Under the pieces are notes generated by a model. That model ran no database searches, was not told the origin of the DNA, and saw only the letters and a program-made list of their open reading frames with translations. The position numbers and the translations under genes are program-made. Source: Eledone cirrhosa (lineage: Eukaryota; Mollusca; Cephalopoda; Octopoda; Eledonidae). From it: DNA of 64,000 nucleotides. Position 1 is the first letter of the stretch. Each line of letters starts with the position of its first letter. Positions 1 through 9,222 of the stretch are shown here, piece after piece. The stretch is taken from the NCBI GenBank assembly GCA_964016885.1, contig OZ024741.1, forward strand, positions 415,599,081 through 415,663,080, given 5' to 3'.

Positions 1-104
1 GCTCAGGTGCACTACAACTCATCAAATGTGCATCTATAGTACATAGAGTAATTTACAAATGTCAGGAAAGTAAACAGTGTATGAGTCATGATATACATAC
101 ACAC
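1..104. repeat. Interspersed repeat fragment, copy 1
   Basis: This segment, beginning GCTCAGGTGCACTACAACTC, is closely matched by a second copy at 15368-15466 (GCTCAGGTGACTACAACTC and following), including the stretch around TCATGATATACA. Two dispersed copies in the same orientation show it belongs to an interspersed family. I do not recognise the family and see no coding potential. Confidence 0.6.
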
Positions 105-238
105 ACCACACATATCATACAGACACACACACACATATATATATCATACATACACACACCACACATATCATAGAGACACACACATATATCATACATACAC
201 ACACCACACACATATATATATATACACACACACACACC
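95..238. repeat. CA/TA-rich microsatellite tract
   Basis: Alternating (CA)n, (TA)n and CATACA runs. A longer unit (ATCATACATACACACACCAC and relatives) recurs about three times. Low-complexity sequence with no other signal. Confidence 0.85.
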
Positions 239-288
239 ATGTACATTTTCACCATTTAATATTATAACTATTCATTATTTAATATTAT

Positions 289-477
289 GGGCGGTGGATT
301 GGTAGTATCGGTAGAGGGTCGGACGCCATGCTTTCTAGCATAGTTACGTCCCTTTACGATCTGAGTTCAAATCCCGCCGAGGTTGACTTTGCCTTTCATC
401 CTTACGGGGTCGATAAAATAAAGTACCAGTGAGGCACTGGGTAGTTGCTGGCCTTGTGCCTAAAGTAGAAACAATTA
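289..477 (+). mobile_element. SINE-A copy 1 (tRNA-derived)
   Basis: The 5' part has a box-A-like region (GGTAGTATCGGTAGAGG) and a box-B-like region (GAGTTCAAATCCC), as in tRNA-derived SINEs transcribed by RNA polymerase III. The body has the GGGTCGATAAAATAAAGTA motif and ends in TTGTGCC followed by AAAGTAGAAACAATT. I recognise this layout from cephalopod SINEs. The same family occurs at 569, 15140 (minus), 16146, 19535 (minus) and 20785. It encodes no protein and would depend on a partner LINE. Confidence 0.85.
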
Positions 478-568
478 TTTAATATTATGGGGTCGATAAA
501 ATAAAGTACCAGTAATGTACTGGGTAATTGCTGGCCTTGTGCCAAAAGTAGAAACAATTATTTAATAT
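478..568 (+). repeat. Duplicated SINE-A 3' body
   Basis: Only the 3' half of SINE-A is present, starting at the GGGTCGATAAAATAAAGTA motif and ending in the same AAAGTAGAAACAATTATTT tail. It lies head-to-tail between SINE copies 1 and 2, joined through TTATTTAATAT sequence. No promoter boxes are present, so this is a tail duplication and not an independent full insertion. Confidence 0.75.
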
Positions 569-753
569 GGCTTGGCAGTATCGGTAGAGGGTCGGACGCC
601 ATGCTTTGATGCATAGAGTTACGGCCCTTTATGGTCTGAGTTCAAATCTCTCCGAGGTTAACTTTACCTTTCATCCTTACGGTGGTTGATATAATAAAGT
701 ACCAGTAATACACTGGATAATTGCTGGCCTTGTGCCAAAAGTAGAAACAATTA
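569..753 (+). mobile_element. SINE-A copy 2
   Basis: A second full SINE-A, with box-A-like (GGCAGTATCGGTAGAGG) and box-B-like (GAGTTCAAATCTC) regions and the same 3' body. It has diverged in the central part (GGTGGTTGATATAATAAAG instead of the usual GGGGTCGATAAAATAAAG). It follows the tail duplicate at 478-568 directly and precedes another tail fragment. Confidence 0.8.
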
Positions 754-830
754 TTTAATATAGAAAGTACCAGTAATACACTGAGGTAATTGCTGGCCTT
801 GTGCCAAAAGCAAAAACAATTATATAATAT
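754..830 (+). repeat. Second duplicated SINE-A tail
   Basis: A shorter copy of the SINE-A terminus (AAAGTACCAGTAATACACTG to AAAACAATTATATAATAT), truncated further than the one at 478-568. Together with the two SINEs it makes a run of four tail modules separated by near-identical TTATTTAATAT junctions. Confidence 0.7.
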
Positions 831-839
831 AGAATATTT

Positions 840-965
840 ATGTAACTATATATTATATATATAAAGTGTGTGTATATATATATGTATATAAATATATACA
901 CGTGTGTATATAGAGTGTATGTGTATATATATGTATATAAATATGTACACGTGTGTATATAAATA
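840..965. repeat. AT-rich tract with a two-copy repeat
   Basis: TA-rich DNA containing two adjacent copies of a roughly 55-bp segment that includes TATATATATGTATATAAATA and TACACGTGTGTATATA. No gene or regulatory signal is apparent. The flanking 966-1072 is unremarkable AT-rich DNA. Confidence 0.65.
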
Positions 966-1072
966 CCATTGTATAATATGTTATCAATAAAATGTCTTGA
1001 AAACAGTAAATATGTTATTTATGTCTCAGTAATTATTGTTTGACTTATGTCTCATGTTGGCATGGGTTAACT

Positions 1073-1400
1073 TGACCTCTGACTCATGTTGACCTCTCTG
1101 ACCCATGTTGATCTCTCTCTCTCTCATGTTGACCTCTCTAACCCATGTTGACCTCTCTCCCATGTTGACCTCTCTCTCTCATGTTGATCTCTATCTTCCA
1201 TGTTGACCTCTATCTCCCATGTTGATCTATCTCCCACGTTGACCTCTCTCTCCCATGTTGACCTCTCTCTCTCCCATGTTGACCTCTCTCTCTCCCATGT
1301 TGACCTCTCTCCCATGTTGACCTCTATCTCCCATGTTGACCTCTCTCTCCCATGTTGACCTCTATCTCCCATGTTGACCTCTATCTCCCATGTTAACCTG
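1073..1400. repeat. Minisatellite, ~20-bp unit (CATGTTGACCTCTCTCTCC)
   Basis: About 16 tandem copies of CATGTTGACCTCTCTCTCC with length changes in the CT run (17-24 bp). The minus strand is open for 83 codons only because the unit lacks stop codons, so I do not call a protein. The array decays at both ends (CATGGGTTAACTTGACCTC on the left, CATGTTATCCCAGGG on the right). Confidence 0.9.
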
Positions 1401-1618
1401 GGTTGGCTTTCCCTATCTCTCCCATGTTATCCCAGGGTTCACTGTTGACATGGGTTGACTAGGTCTGTATTTCTCTATTCTAACCTATCCTAGGTATATC
1501 ATCCAACACAATATTCTCACATGGTTCCCTCACTTCTACTTCTTAATACTTCTTTACCTTTTACCCCTGAAATGAACAAAAATAATAAATATGTCACATA
1601 ATTTATCATTATATATAT
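1401..1618. other. Unassigned intergenic DNA
   Basis: Decaying minisatellite edge followed by ordinary AT-rich DNA, ending in ATC/TCA trinucleotides that form the tail of the next SINE. I see no gene. Confidence 0.6.
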
Positions 1619-1937
1619 CATCATCATCATTTTACGTCCGCTTGTTCCCTGCTTGCAAGGGTGGGACGGGAACTGATTCTGGCTTGATTCCTCCAGCTGG
1701 ATGCCCTTCCTAACACTAACCTCATTTACAGTGAGTGCCAGGTGTTTTTTTGCCGTGGCACCTCCATGACCTCTTTGCAGTGGAATGATAGGGACCCCAG
1801 TCCCTATCATCTCATTTCTACAGCTGAGTAAACTGTAGCAATGTGAAATAAAGTGTCTTGCTCAAGGAAACAACACATCACCCGGTCTGAGAATTGAACC
1901 CACAACCTTTCGATTGCAAGCCAAGCCATGTGCCTCT
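1619..1937 (-). mobile_element. SINE-B copy (tRNA-derived, LINE-like tail)
   Basis: Read on the minus strand it begins with GGCACATGGCTTGGCTTGC, then AATCGAAAGGTTGTGGGTTC (box-B region of a tRNA-like promoter), and continues to GTTAGTGTTAGGAAGGGCAT, GGACGTAAAATGATGATG. A better preserved copy at 18316 has an unmistakable tRNA-like head. The 3' third matches the 3' end of the LINE at 5837-6057, including the closing (GAT)n. This suggests mobilisation by that LINE family. Confidence 0.85.
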
Positions 1938-1963
1938 ATATATATATATATATATATATATTA
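1938..1963. repeat. (TA)n microsatellite
   Basis: Simple TA run separating the SINE-B copy from the Penelope-like tail. Confidence 0.9.
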
Positions 1964-2110
1964 AGAGAGTAAAACAAAGAAGCCTTTAATACATCAAAAG
2001 TTTTTATTAGCCGACAATGTTTCGTCCCATTAAGGACTCATCAGGGCAATTAAAACAACAAGAAGTAATATCGGCAGATACAAGCCGGAAGCCCCGAAGA
2101 ATATGGAGTG
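1964..2110 (-). mobile_element. Penelope-like element 3' tail (pLTR fragment)
   Basis: Positions 1963-2026 are the inverse of 8682-8748, the sequence abutting the PLE coding region, with only one or two differences. On the minus strand the order is GCCCTGATGAGTCC, GACGAAACATTGTCGG, then CTAATAAAAACTTTT, reading towards position 1964. Penelope-like elements carry terminal repeats (pLTRs) with this kind of hammerhead signature, so I read this as the downstream end of the element whose GIY-YIG end lies at 7768-8661. The LINE lies between the two parts. Confidence 0.75.
2010..2047 (-). ncRNA. Hammerhead ribozyme (type I layout)
   Basis: On the minus strand: CUGAUGA at 2044-2038; stem II GUCC (2037-2034) pairing with GGAC (2027-2024) over a six-base loop; GAAA at 2023-2020; a minimal stem III (A2020-U2014, C2019-G2015) with loop AUU; cleavage-site triplet GUC (2015-2013); and stem I GCC (2047-2045) with GGC (2012-2010). 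All conserved core residues of the hammerhead are present. Self-cleavage is predicted after position 2013. Such short stem III forms are known from Penelope-like elements and often work best as dimers. Activity is inferred, not shown. Confidence 0.8.
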
Positions 2111-2299
2111 TACATACACTAAAGTCTTGCAAAAATATATAATAAAAATAATAATAATATATTTTTTTTTTTTTTTTTTGTTATCTATTTAAGGTTTAAA
2201 TACGGTGTTTTTGTCGTATTGAACAGAACAAATCTTGCAGTTTTGCTTTTTGTTAAATCGCTTGTTAAACATTCATAACCTTCCAGCTAGCTACCCCAC

Positions 2300-2425
2300 A
2301 CCCCTCCCTCCCGCCCCCACACGCCACCATACTTAATACGTGGACCAATCATAAGCCAGAGCCCCCCCCCCCACGCATCACCATTATTATTATTACGCGG
2401 ACCAAATCATAAGCCAGAGGCCTAT
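2300..2425 (+). repeat. LINE 5' UTR with two imperfect tandem copies
   Basis: The segment ending GGACCAATCATAAGCCAGAG (about 2341-2361) is repeated ending GGACCAAATCATAAGCCAGA (about 2399-2418). Each copy is preceded by a C-rich run and CACCAT. Tandem monomers upstream of a LINE coding start often carry an internal promoter, but I see no proof of promoter activity here. Confidence 0.5.
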
Positions 2426-2461
2426 ACTATCGCTTGCACGGTTGCCTTCGATATATGATGG

Positions 2462-5400
2462 ATGGATGGACGGACGGACTGCGGAATCCTGGAGAGTGGA
2501 AGGGAGAGAAAAATCTGGACGCTCAGAGCGAAAATGCCAAAGTTAAAGTCAAATTCACCTCGTGGACGAGAATGCGAGCACTTCTCTTTGTTTCGTCCGC
2601 GGATGGCTAACATAACCCTATCTCCTCCCGCCCCCCACCACCCCCACCCTCCAAACGCAACCCAAAACTTCAGAGTTGGTACCATAAATGTAGGCACCCT
2701 AAAGGGTCGCGCTAACGAGGTTGTAGAAATGTTTGAACGTAAGGAGGTCGATGTTTGTTGTATTCAAGAGACCAGGTGGAGGGGTGGGTCCGCTAGATTC
2801 ATTGAGGGTAAAAAACGATGTTATAAGCTTTTCTGGGTGGGAAACGACGATGGGCTGGGTGGAGTAGGAATCATGGTAGCAGAAAAGTGGGCAGATAAGA
2901 TAATAGACGTAAATAGAGTGAACGACAGAATAATTAAAATAAGACTTGTCCTCAATAGAACTACGGTGACAGTAATATCTGCGTACGCACCCCAATCCGG
3001 ACTGCCCGGCACTATAAAAGACAGATTCTATGAGACACTGTTGCTAACTACCTCCCAAATATCTGACAGTGACTATATAATTATTGCAGGCGACCTAAAT
3101 GGTCACGTTGGACAACATTGTGACGGCTACGACGAAATCCATGGAGGCTATGGGTTTGGTACTAGAAATGAGGAAGGCTCCAGAATCCTGGAATACTGTG
3201 ATGCAAATAACCTAACTATCTGTAACACTAACTTCAAAAAACGTGACAATCACCTGATTACCTATAGATCCGGGGAACACACAAGCCAGGTAGATTATAT
3301 CCTTACCAGAAGACGTGACAGAGTGTCTGTTGTAAACACTAAATCCCTCCCCCATGAAGAATGCACCTCCCAACATAGACTGATAATTAGCGACCTCATA
3401 GTCAGGACGAGACGTACCCGACAGCAGAAGAGGACTATCCTCAGGAGGAAAATATGGAAACTAAAGGACCCCACAGCCAGAAATAAATTTCAAAGCATAT
3501 TACTTGATGCTTTCGACAGTAAGGAAGAGCATCTAGAATCGGACAATATAGAGGGACAGTGGGAATTTCTGAAAGCAAACCTGCTGTTGGCGACAGACGA
3601 AGTCTGTGGCTGGAGCAGGCCTGTAGGCAGGAGGAGAGTAACATGGTGGTGGAACAGTAGGGTGGAGGGGTCAATTAAGGCCAAAAAGCAGGCTTGGAAA
3701 GTATGGCGGGATGGGGGAAGTAGAGTAGACTATCAAGTGGCCAGGAGGGAAGCTAGGAGAGAAGTGTACTTAGCAAGAAGGGAAGCTGAGGAAAGAAAGT
3801 TCAAGCATGTTCTACAACGCGATGACCAAAAACGTGAGGTGTTCAGGATTGCCAGGCAATGCGTCAAGGAAAACCGTGATATTGTCGGGGAGAAGTGTGT
3901 ACTTAACGATGATGGCATACTTGCCATCACCGACACTGATAAGAAGGTAGCTTGGAAGTGTCACTATGAAAGGCTACTAAATGAGGAGAATAAATGGGAG
4001 AAAGACAGTCTCCCCCATATCGACCCGATAGAGGGACCAGCAGTGTTAGTCGAGGGGAGTATAATAAGTAAGGCAATCAAGGATATGAAGACTGGTAAGG
4101 CGGCTGGGCCTTCGGAAATAGTTGCTGAAGGCATCTGGCACGGTGGGACACACCATGGTCACCCGCATAGTTAACCAAGTCGTACAGAATGGGGTTGTTC
4201 CGAAGGACTGGCATAGCAGCATCATCGTTAACTGTTATAAGGGTAAAGGAGACGCCCTAGATAGGAGTAACTATAGAGGCATTAAATTAATCGACCAGGT
4301 CATGAAGGTCACGGAAAAAGTAATAGCGCAACTAATCAGAGAGAGAATTGATCTAGATGAAATGCAGTTCGGGTTTGTGTCAGGCAAAAGCACCACAGAC
4401 GCTCTTTTCATAGTACGACAACTACAGGAGAAGTACCTAGCTAAAGGTAAACCCCTCTACTTAGCTTTTGTCGACCTGGAGAAAGCCTTCGACAGAGTCC
4501 CCCGCTCCATTATCTGGTGGGCTCTTAGAAAACTAGGCGTTGACGAATAGCTTGTGAGGGCTATACAAGCCATGTATAAAGAAACAGTCAGCAAGGTTAG
4601 AATTAACAACGAATATAGTGAAGAGTTTAGCGTAAAAGTTGGCGTCCATCAGGGCTCTGTTCTCAGCCCCCTACTATTTATTATTGCCCTTCAGGCTATA
4701 ACAGAGGAGTTCAAGACAGGCTGCCCATGGGAACTCCTATACGCAGACGACCTGACACTCATAGCGGAATCAATGGCCGAGCTAGAGAAGAAATTCCAAA
4801 CATGGAAGCACGGCCTAGAGACAAAAGGACTTAAAATTAACCTGGCTAAGACCAAAGTTCTAGTTTGTAGGAAAGAAAACAAGGCGGCGGTCCCTTCTGG
4901 GAAATGGTCGTGCTCGGTATGTAGGAAAGGCGTAGGTAGAAACTCCATCTTATGTCCTAAATGCAAAGTATGGGTGCATAAAAGATGTAGTGGGATCACA
5001 GGTAAGCTAACTAAGAACATAGACTTTACATGTGGCCGGTGTTCTGGTGCAATAAGTAGCAGCAAGTGCCCACAAAATACTAGCTCTTTCAATTGCGCAG
5101 AGGGTTCTATAGAAATAGTGGACAGCTTCCGTTACCTGGGCGATAAAATCAGCAGTGGGGGAGGGTGCTCTGAAAGTACTGTAGCTAGAGTCAGAACTGG
5201 TTGGAAAAAGTTCAGAGAGCTTATACCACTATTAGCTGCTAAAGGGTTCTCCCTAAAAATGAAAGGCAGGTTGTACGATGCCTGCATACGAACAGCAATG
5301 TTGCATGGTAGTGAGACCTGGGCATTGTGTGCAGAGGATATACGCAGACTAGAGAGGAACGAAGCTTGCATGCTCCGCTGGATGTGTAACAGTAATATAC

Positions 5401-5708
5401 GTGAACGGCAAAGCATAAACGAACTAAGGAAAAAATTAGAGATAAGAGGGATCAGATGTTGTTTACTCGAGAGAAGGCTGCGTTGGTATGGACACGTGAT
5501 GCGCATGAAAGTCGATAGCTGTATTACAAAGTGCAGGGCAATAAAGATAGACGGTAGCCACGGAATAGGCAGACCTAGAAAAACATGGGATGAGCTGATA
5601 AACTCCGACCTCACACACTTACACCTCTCCAAGACAATGTCACTGGACCGTGACCTTTGGCGGTACTCAGTAACAGAGAAGACCCGCCTTGCCAGTAGGC
5701 ATCTCTAA
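2462..5708 (+). pseudogene. LINE pol: AP endonuclease, reverse transcriptase, PHD-like finger; frameshifted
   Basis: Polyprotein that would nick target DNA and reverse-transcribe its own RNA. From the ATG at 2462, residues about 70-320 form an exonuclease/endonuclease/phosphatase domain with N76, E103 (QETRW), Y175 (SAYAP), GDLN at 210-213, VDY at 277-279 and a terminal SQHRL. Reverse transcriptase blocks follow: RSNYRGI, QFGFVSGKST, FVDLEKAFDRVP (catalytic Asp), VHQGSVLSPLLF and YADD at about 4741-4752. A C4HC3 cysteine-histidine cluster sits after the palm at about 4908-5043, then a Trp-rich C-terminal region (LRWYGHVMRM). Two lesions: a frameshift near 4121-4130, and an in-frame TAG at 4548-4550 after which the same frame continues to 5708. 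The first 60 residues may be 5' UTR read-through; the start is a guess. Confidence 0.9.
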
Positions 5709-6057
5709 CAAACTACACCCCGTCCCGCCACCACCCCCACCCCATCCACACCACCCCGTTCTATGTAAAGTTATGTTGGTGCCGCGCCATCCAGGCCGAA
5801 ACAAATGAGATCGTGTATGTGTCACGACAAAAAAACACACAGTCCATGCTGTAATGTGGCCGTGTAGGCAACACGGTAAAAACCTCCCAGACCCACACTG
5901 TAAATGTGGTTGGTGTTAGGAAGGGCATCCAACTGTAGAAAACCTGCCAGACAGTCCTATGCGACAATCACTCTTGCCTCAAGTGGGACTACCCCCGTCC
6001 AAACCCATGCAAGCGTGGAACACGGACGTTAAACGTTGATGATGATGATGATGATGA
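5709..6057 (+). other. LINE 3' UTR with conserved tail
   Basis: Non-coding 3' region ending in five or six GAT repeats. Positions 5837-6057 match 11724-11957, and part of the same tail (GGTGTTAGGAAGGGCATCCA to GGACGTTAAACG) ends the SINE-B copies at 1619 and 9891. It is probably the recognition sequence for the LINE reverse transcriptase. Confidence 0.8.
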
Positions 6058-7767
6058 ATAAGAATAACTAAGGATGTATATAACATTAAAAACCATATTA
6101 CAAATATAGTCCAAAGCAAATAACCTAGAGCTAAACAAAGGTGGTTATATAGAGCAGGAATTATATATAACACAATGTAATATAATATAATACATTATAA
6201 TAATATACCTTTACCAACATTAAAATTACAATAAAAATCAAAAGGTACAATATGCACATGTATATATGTGCGCACACGCACACACACACACACACACAAC
6301 AATACGCACATCTATCTTCAACTACATAAATTTAACCTTATTAGGAGTTTGAATATAAAATAAGCATGATAAGAGTGAAAATAATAATAATAATAATACC
6401 AATACATCTACCCAATCTACATGAGGTAATAATATGATATAATTACAAGAAACACATATAATAAATAATAAACAATACAATTATATAATTCAATATAATA
6501 GATGATCCCCGGTTAATTTACACAAACAATATAGATGTCACAATAATAATATAATAATAATATATTAACAATGTACTAACATTTACAATAAACAATATAT
6601 AATGGTACTCAAGTAAACAAATCGATTCATACTGGGTTACAGAGTAAATGAGGAAAAATAAATTATACAATACTCAAAAAACATTATGATGGTACAGAAA
6701 AATACAAACATCTTACATGATATATAAAGTTTAAATATCATAATGTTACATATAATGAACAGTAAGTAATAAGGATCAATATTACAATACAATATAATAT
6801 AATATATTATATAAAATAAATTGACATAATATAATATATAATTACTTATAATTACAAGGTTAGTAGACAGACATATGTGGATGTGTAAGTAAGTGCCAGA
6901 CAGTGAATAGTAAATAGTAAATATAATGCCCAGTAGTATTTCAAATAAAATATAGAATATAAAATATAGAATAAAATAAATAAATATAATCAACCGGAAA
7001 TTACAAAACAAAAACAAACATATACATTTAGGTCTCACATGCGGTTAAGTAGTTAAGTAAAAACTAAGGAAAACAATCCCTGTAAATGACTTGAAAACCC
7101 TATTTGATAAATTAATATTAAAAATATTTAAACTATCCAATAAGGTAGTATAATATTAGCTATAGTTTAAGTCATTAAAGTTTATAAACTTTATTGTTTC
7201 GTTACAAATGTTTACAAAAAGGAATGAAATTTTTTACTATCATATACGCAACGATATCTAAAAAACTGACTTAAGTAGAATTAAGGTAGGCTAATGGGAC
7301 AGAATTGAAGAAATATATGGAGGATGCAAAGGGGCATAAAATATAGTCGATATACTATAATAAATAATAGAACGGAGCGTAAAAGAGGGGGGGGGTTAAA
7401 TATAATCATAGTCAATTTGGAGGGGTTGACAATAAGTTTATGTGCGCATGGGGGGAGGGGGGTATCCAAAGATGAATCTGAATAAAAATAAAAATAAAAT
7501 TAAAAATAAAATTAAAATTAAAAATAAAAATAAAAATGAAGATAATAATAAAATAAGGTAAATAGCGTAAAGTATGTAATCTTATATATATTCACAAGGT
7601 GTAATAGTGAAAATTTAATGCGTAAGAAGACAGATATGGTACAGTAGCCAAATGATTATGAGAGCTAGAATAAAGAGTCATCAAAAACCAATGATAATAA
7701 TGATGATAATAATAATGTTGGCAAACAAAAGAACCTAAACTAAAAAATAAGTAATGAAATATATCTG
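6058..7767 (-). other. Very AT-rich stretch, probable remainder of PLE 3' region
   Basis: Extremely AT-rich DNA with AATAAT, ATAAA and AAAATA simple repeats (notably 7480-7560), a short (CA)n at 6271-6298 and G runs at 7387-7395 and 7449-7461. It lies directly downstream of the minus-strand PLE coding end and upstream of the LINE, so by position it should be PLE 3' untranslated sequence or older AT-rich DNA. The open frames here are low-complexity and I do not call any. Confidence 0.5.
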
Positions 7768-8661
7768 CTAATGGGTACAATTTGTACTACTAGAACGTTT
7801 AGGTTTATAATAAAAGTAAGAATTAGAAATAGCGTGGGGGCAAGAAGAGAATATCTCAGACTTTCTATTAAGTAAGGATACGCTAGAGAAAATTATAGAG
7901 TGTGTCTCAAGGATACAGAGATTACAAAACTTAGTATGCGTAGAAAGGTGGTTAGAGCATGCTACTAAACGCCAGTTAAGGCTATATGGTATATAAGCTT
8001 CCTTAAGATCCCAGATATAATGTGCTAAAGAAGTAGAATTCTTAAACTTAACATGTTTGAAGTTAGAGATATGAGAGTTAAACCTAGTCTTAAAAGTGTT
8101 TGATGTAGATCCTATATAAGTTCTATTAGAGGAATTAGTTATAACTTCGCAAGCGTAGACAATGTTCTTAGAAAGGCAGTTACCGTTTAAAGGGCAGTTA
8201 GCACTCACTCTACAATTGCACTTCCGGGTGTTATTGGTTGGCTCGAGTGGTGATATATTACACGTAGGATTGCTATTAGATAAGGACTGTTCTGGTGGTA
8301 AAGCATTGTCAGATCTGTTCAGACTAGTAGTATGTAGAGAGGAGAATCCATCCCTAATTTTCCTATTATTAGTGCTAGCTAAATGAGAACTAATATTAGG
8401 GGTGGTAGAGAATGAGAGTTTAATAACATTTTTATTAAAAATACTATGGTATTTATGAGAAGGGGGGAAATTTTTCTCTAAGATAGTGAAGAAAGACCTA
8501 GGGATATTAGTTGATACATCCTGATTATATGGCGGGCTAAAATAAGTATTTAATCGCCTTCTATTTTTATTCTTACCGACTCTACCTTTATCAAAAGTCC
8601 CACCATCGAGACTAGGGTTACTACAAGGATTAGTTAAAGCCACATTCATAGAATCAGCCAT
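7768..8661 (-). pseudogene. Penelope-like element, GIY-YIG endonuclease end (5'-truncated)
   Basis: A 297-residue open frame representing the C-terminal part of a PLE protein, whose complete form joins a reverse transcriptase to a GIY-YIG nuclease. Residues 33-90 (RRRLNTYFSPPY, NVIKLSFSTTPNI) match the thumb/linker region typical of PLEs. CNC at 148-150 with C156 and C162 is the cysteine motif preceding the nuclease. IVYACEV (167-173) and YIGST (182-186) are the GIY-YIG pair, with R193 and H197 in the catalytic helix and LAHYIWDLK at 212-220. The reverse-transcriptase palm is missing. The frame starts just inside an inverted copy of the element tail (8662-8750), so this is a 5'-truncated copy despite an intact reading frame. 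Confidence 0.88.
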
Positions 8662-8750
8662 AATTTCGTTATGTCTATTATAGACGAAACATTGTCGGCT
8701 AATAAAAACTTTTTATGTATTAAAGGCTTCTTTGTTTTACTCTCTTAATT
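8662..8750 (+). mobile_element. Inverted PLE tail with half hammerhead
   Basis: Positions 8682-8748 are the reverse complement of 1963-2026. On the plus strand a stem II (GUCUA 8673-8677 / UAGAC 8681-8685), GAAA (8686-8689), C8690, loop AUU and the GUC triplet (8694-8696) are preserved. The CUGANGA box that should precede stem II is absent (TCGTTAT at 8666-8672). The ribozyme is therefore incomplete. The inverted tail at the 5' truncation point resembles the inverted terminal arrangement known from Penelope-type copies. Confidence 0.7.
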
Positions 8751-8846
8751 TTTCGGCTCTGTTTAACTGCATTGAGCTATACCTTTTACTGTCATTTCTA
8801 TAATACGAAGAGGGTGTTTAACTCCAACACGCTCCAGTATTTTAAT

Positions 8847-8998
<152 letters not shown>

Positions 8999-9129
8999 TA
9001 CAAAATTAAGATAAATCAAAGTGAATTTAATCTGAATCAAAATTATGGGTGTCATGCTTACACACTTGTAAAAATTATCCCCTGTGATTGTTTCATATGT
9101 TTATTTATATGTTAATCAATCTTTAGTTG

Positions 9130-9204
<75 letters not shown>

Positions 9205-9222
9205 CATATATACATATATACA
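9130..9222. repeat. (TA)n microsatellite
   Basis: About 90 bp of TA dinucleotides ending in CATACATATA. It flanks the large palindrome on its left. Confidence 0.95.

Larger units (their letters stand above)
2111..6057 (+). mobile_element. Non-LTR retrotransposon (LINE), RTE-like, degraded
   Basis: A nearly complete LINE: GC-richer 5' region, one long pol region (2462-5708) with an AP-like endonuclease followed by reverse transcriptase, a short 3' region and a (GAT)n end at about 6039-6057. Endonuclease-first architecture, absence of a clear ORF1, a short 3' UTR and a simple-repeat terminus fit the RTE clade, but the clade call is by memory. The 5' boundary is uncertain (somewhere in 2111-2300). 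It lies between the two parts of a minus-strand Penelope-like element and so probably inserted into it. Confidence 0.8.

Noticed and set aside
290..370. tRNA gene
   Set aside because: Box A and box B resemble a tRNA promoter, but no cloverleaf with acceptor stem can be drawn and the sequence continues into a SINE body.
1124..1372. 82-codon minus-strand protein
   Set aside because: Translation of a CT-rich minisatellite; no flanking coding signal.
4691..5632. Minus-strand frames of 133 and 166 codons under the LINE
   Set aside because: Shadows of the plus-strand polymerase frame, which carries all recognisable motifs.
6637..7038. 133-codon minus-strand frame, hydrophobic and Ile/Tyr-rich
   Set aside because: Extremely AT-rich low-complexity DNA; composition alone explains the apparent membrane-like peptide.
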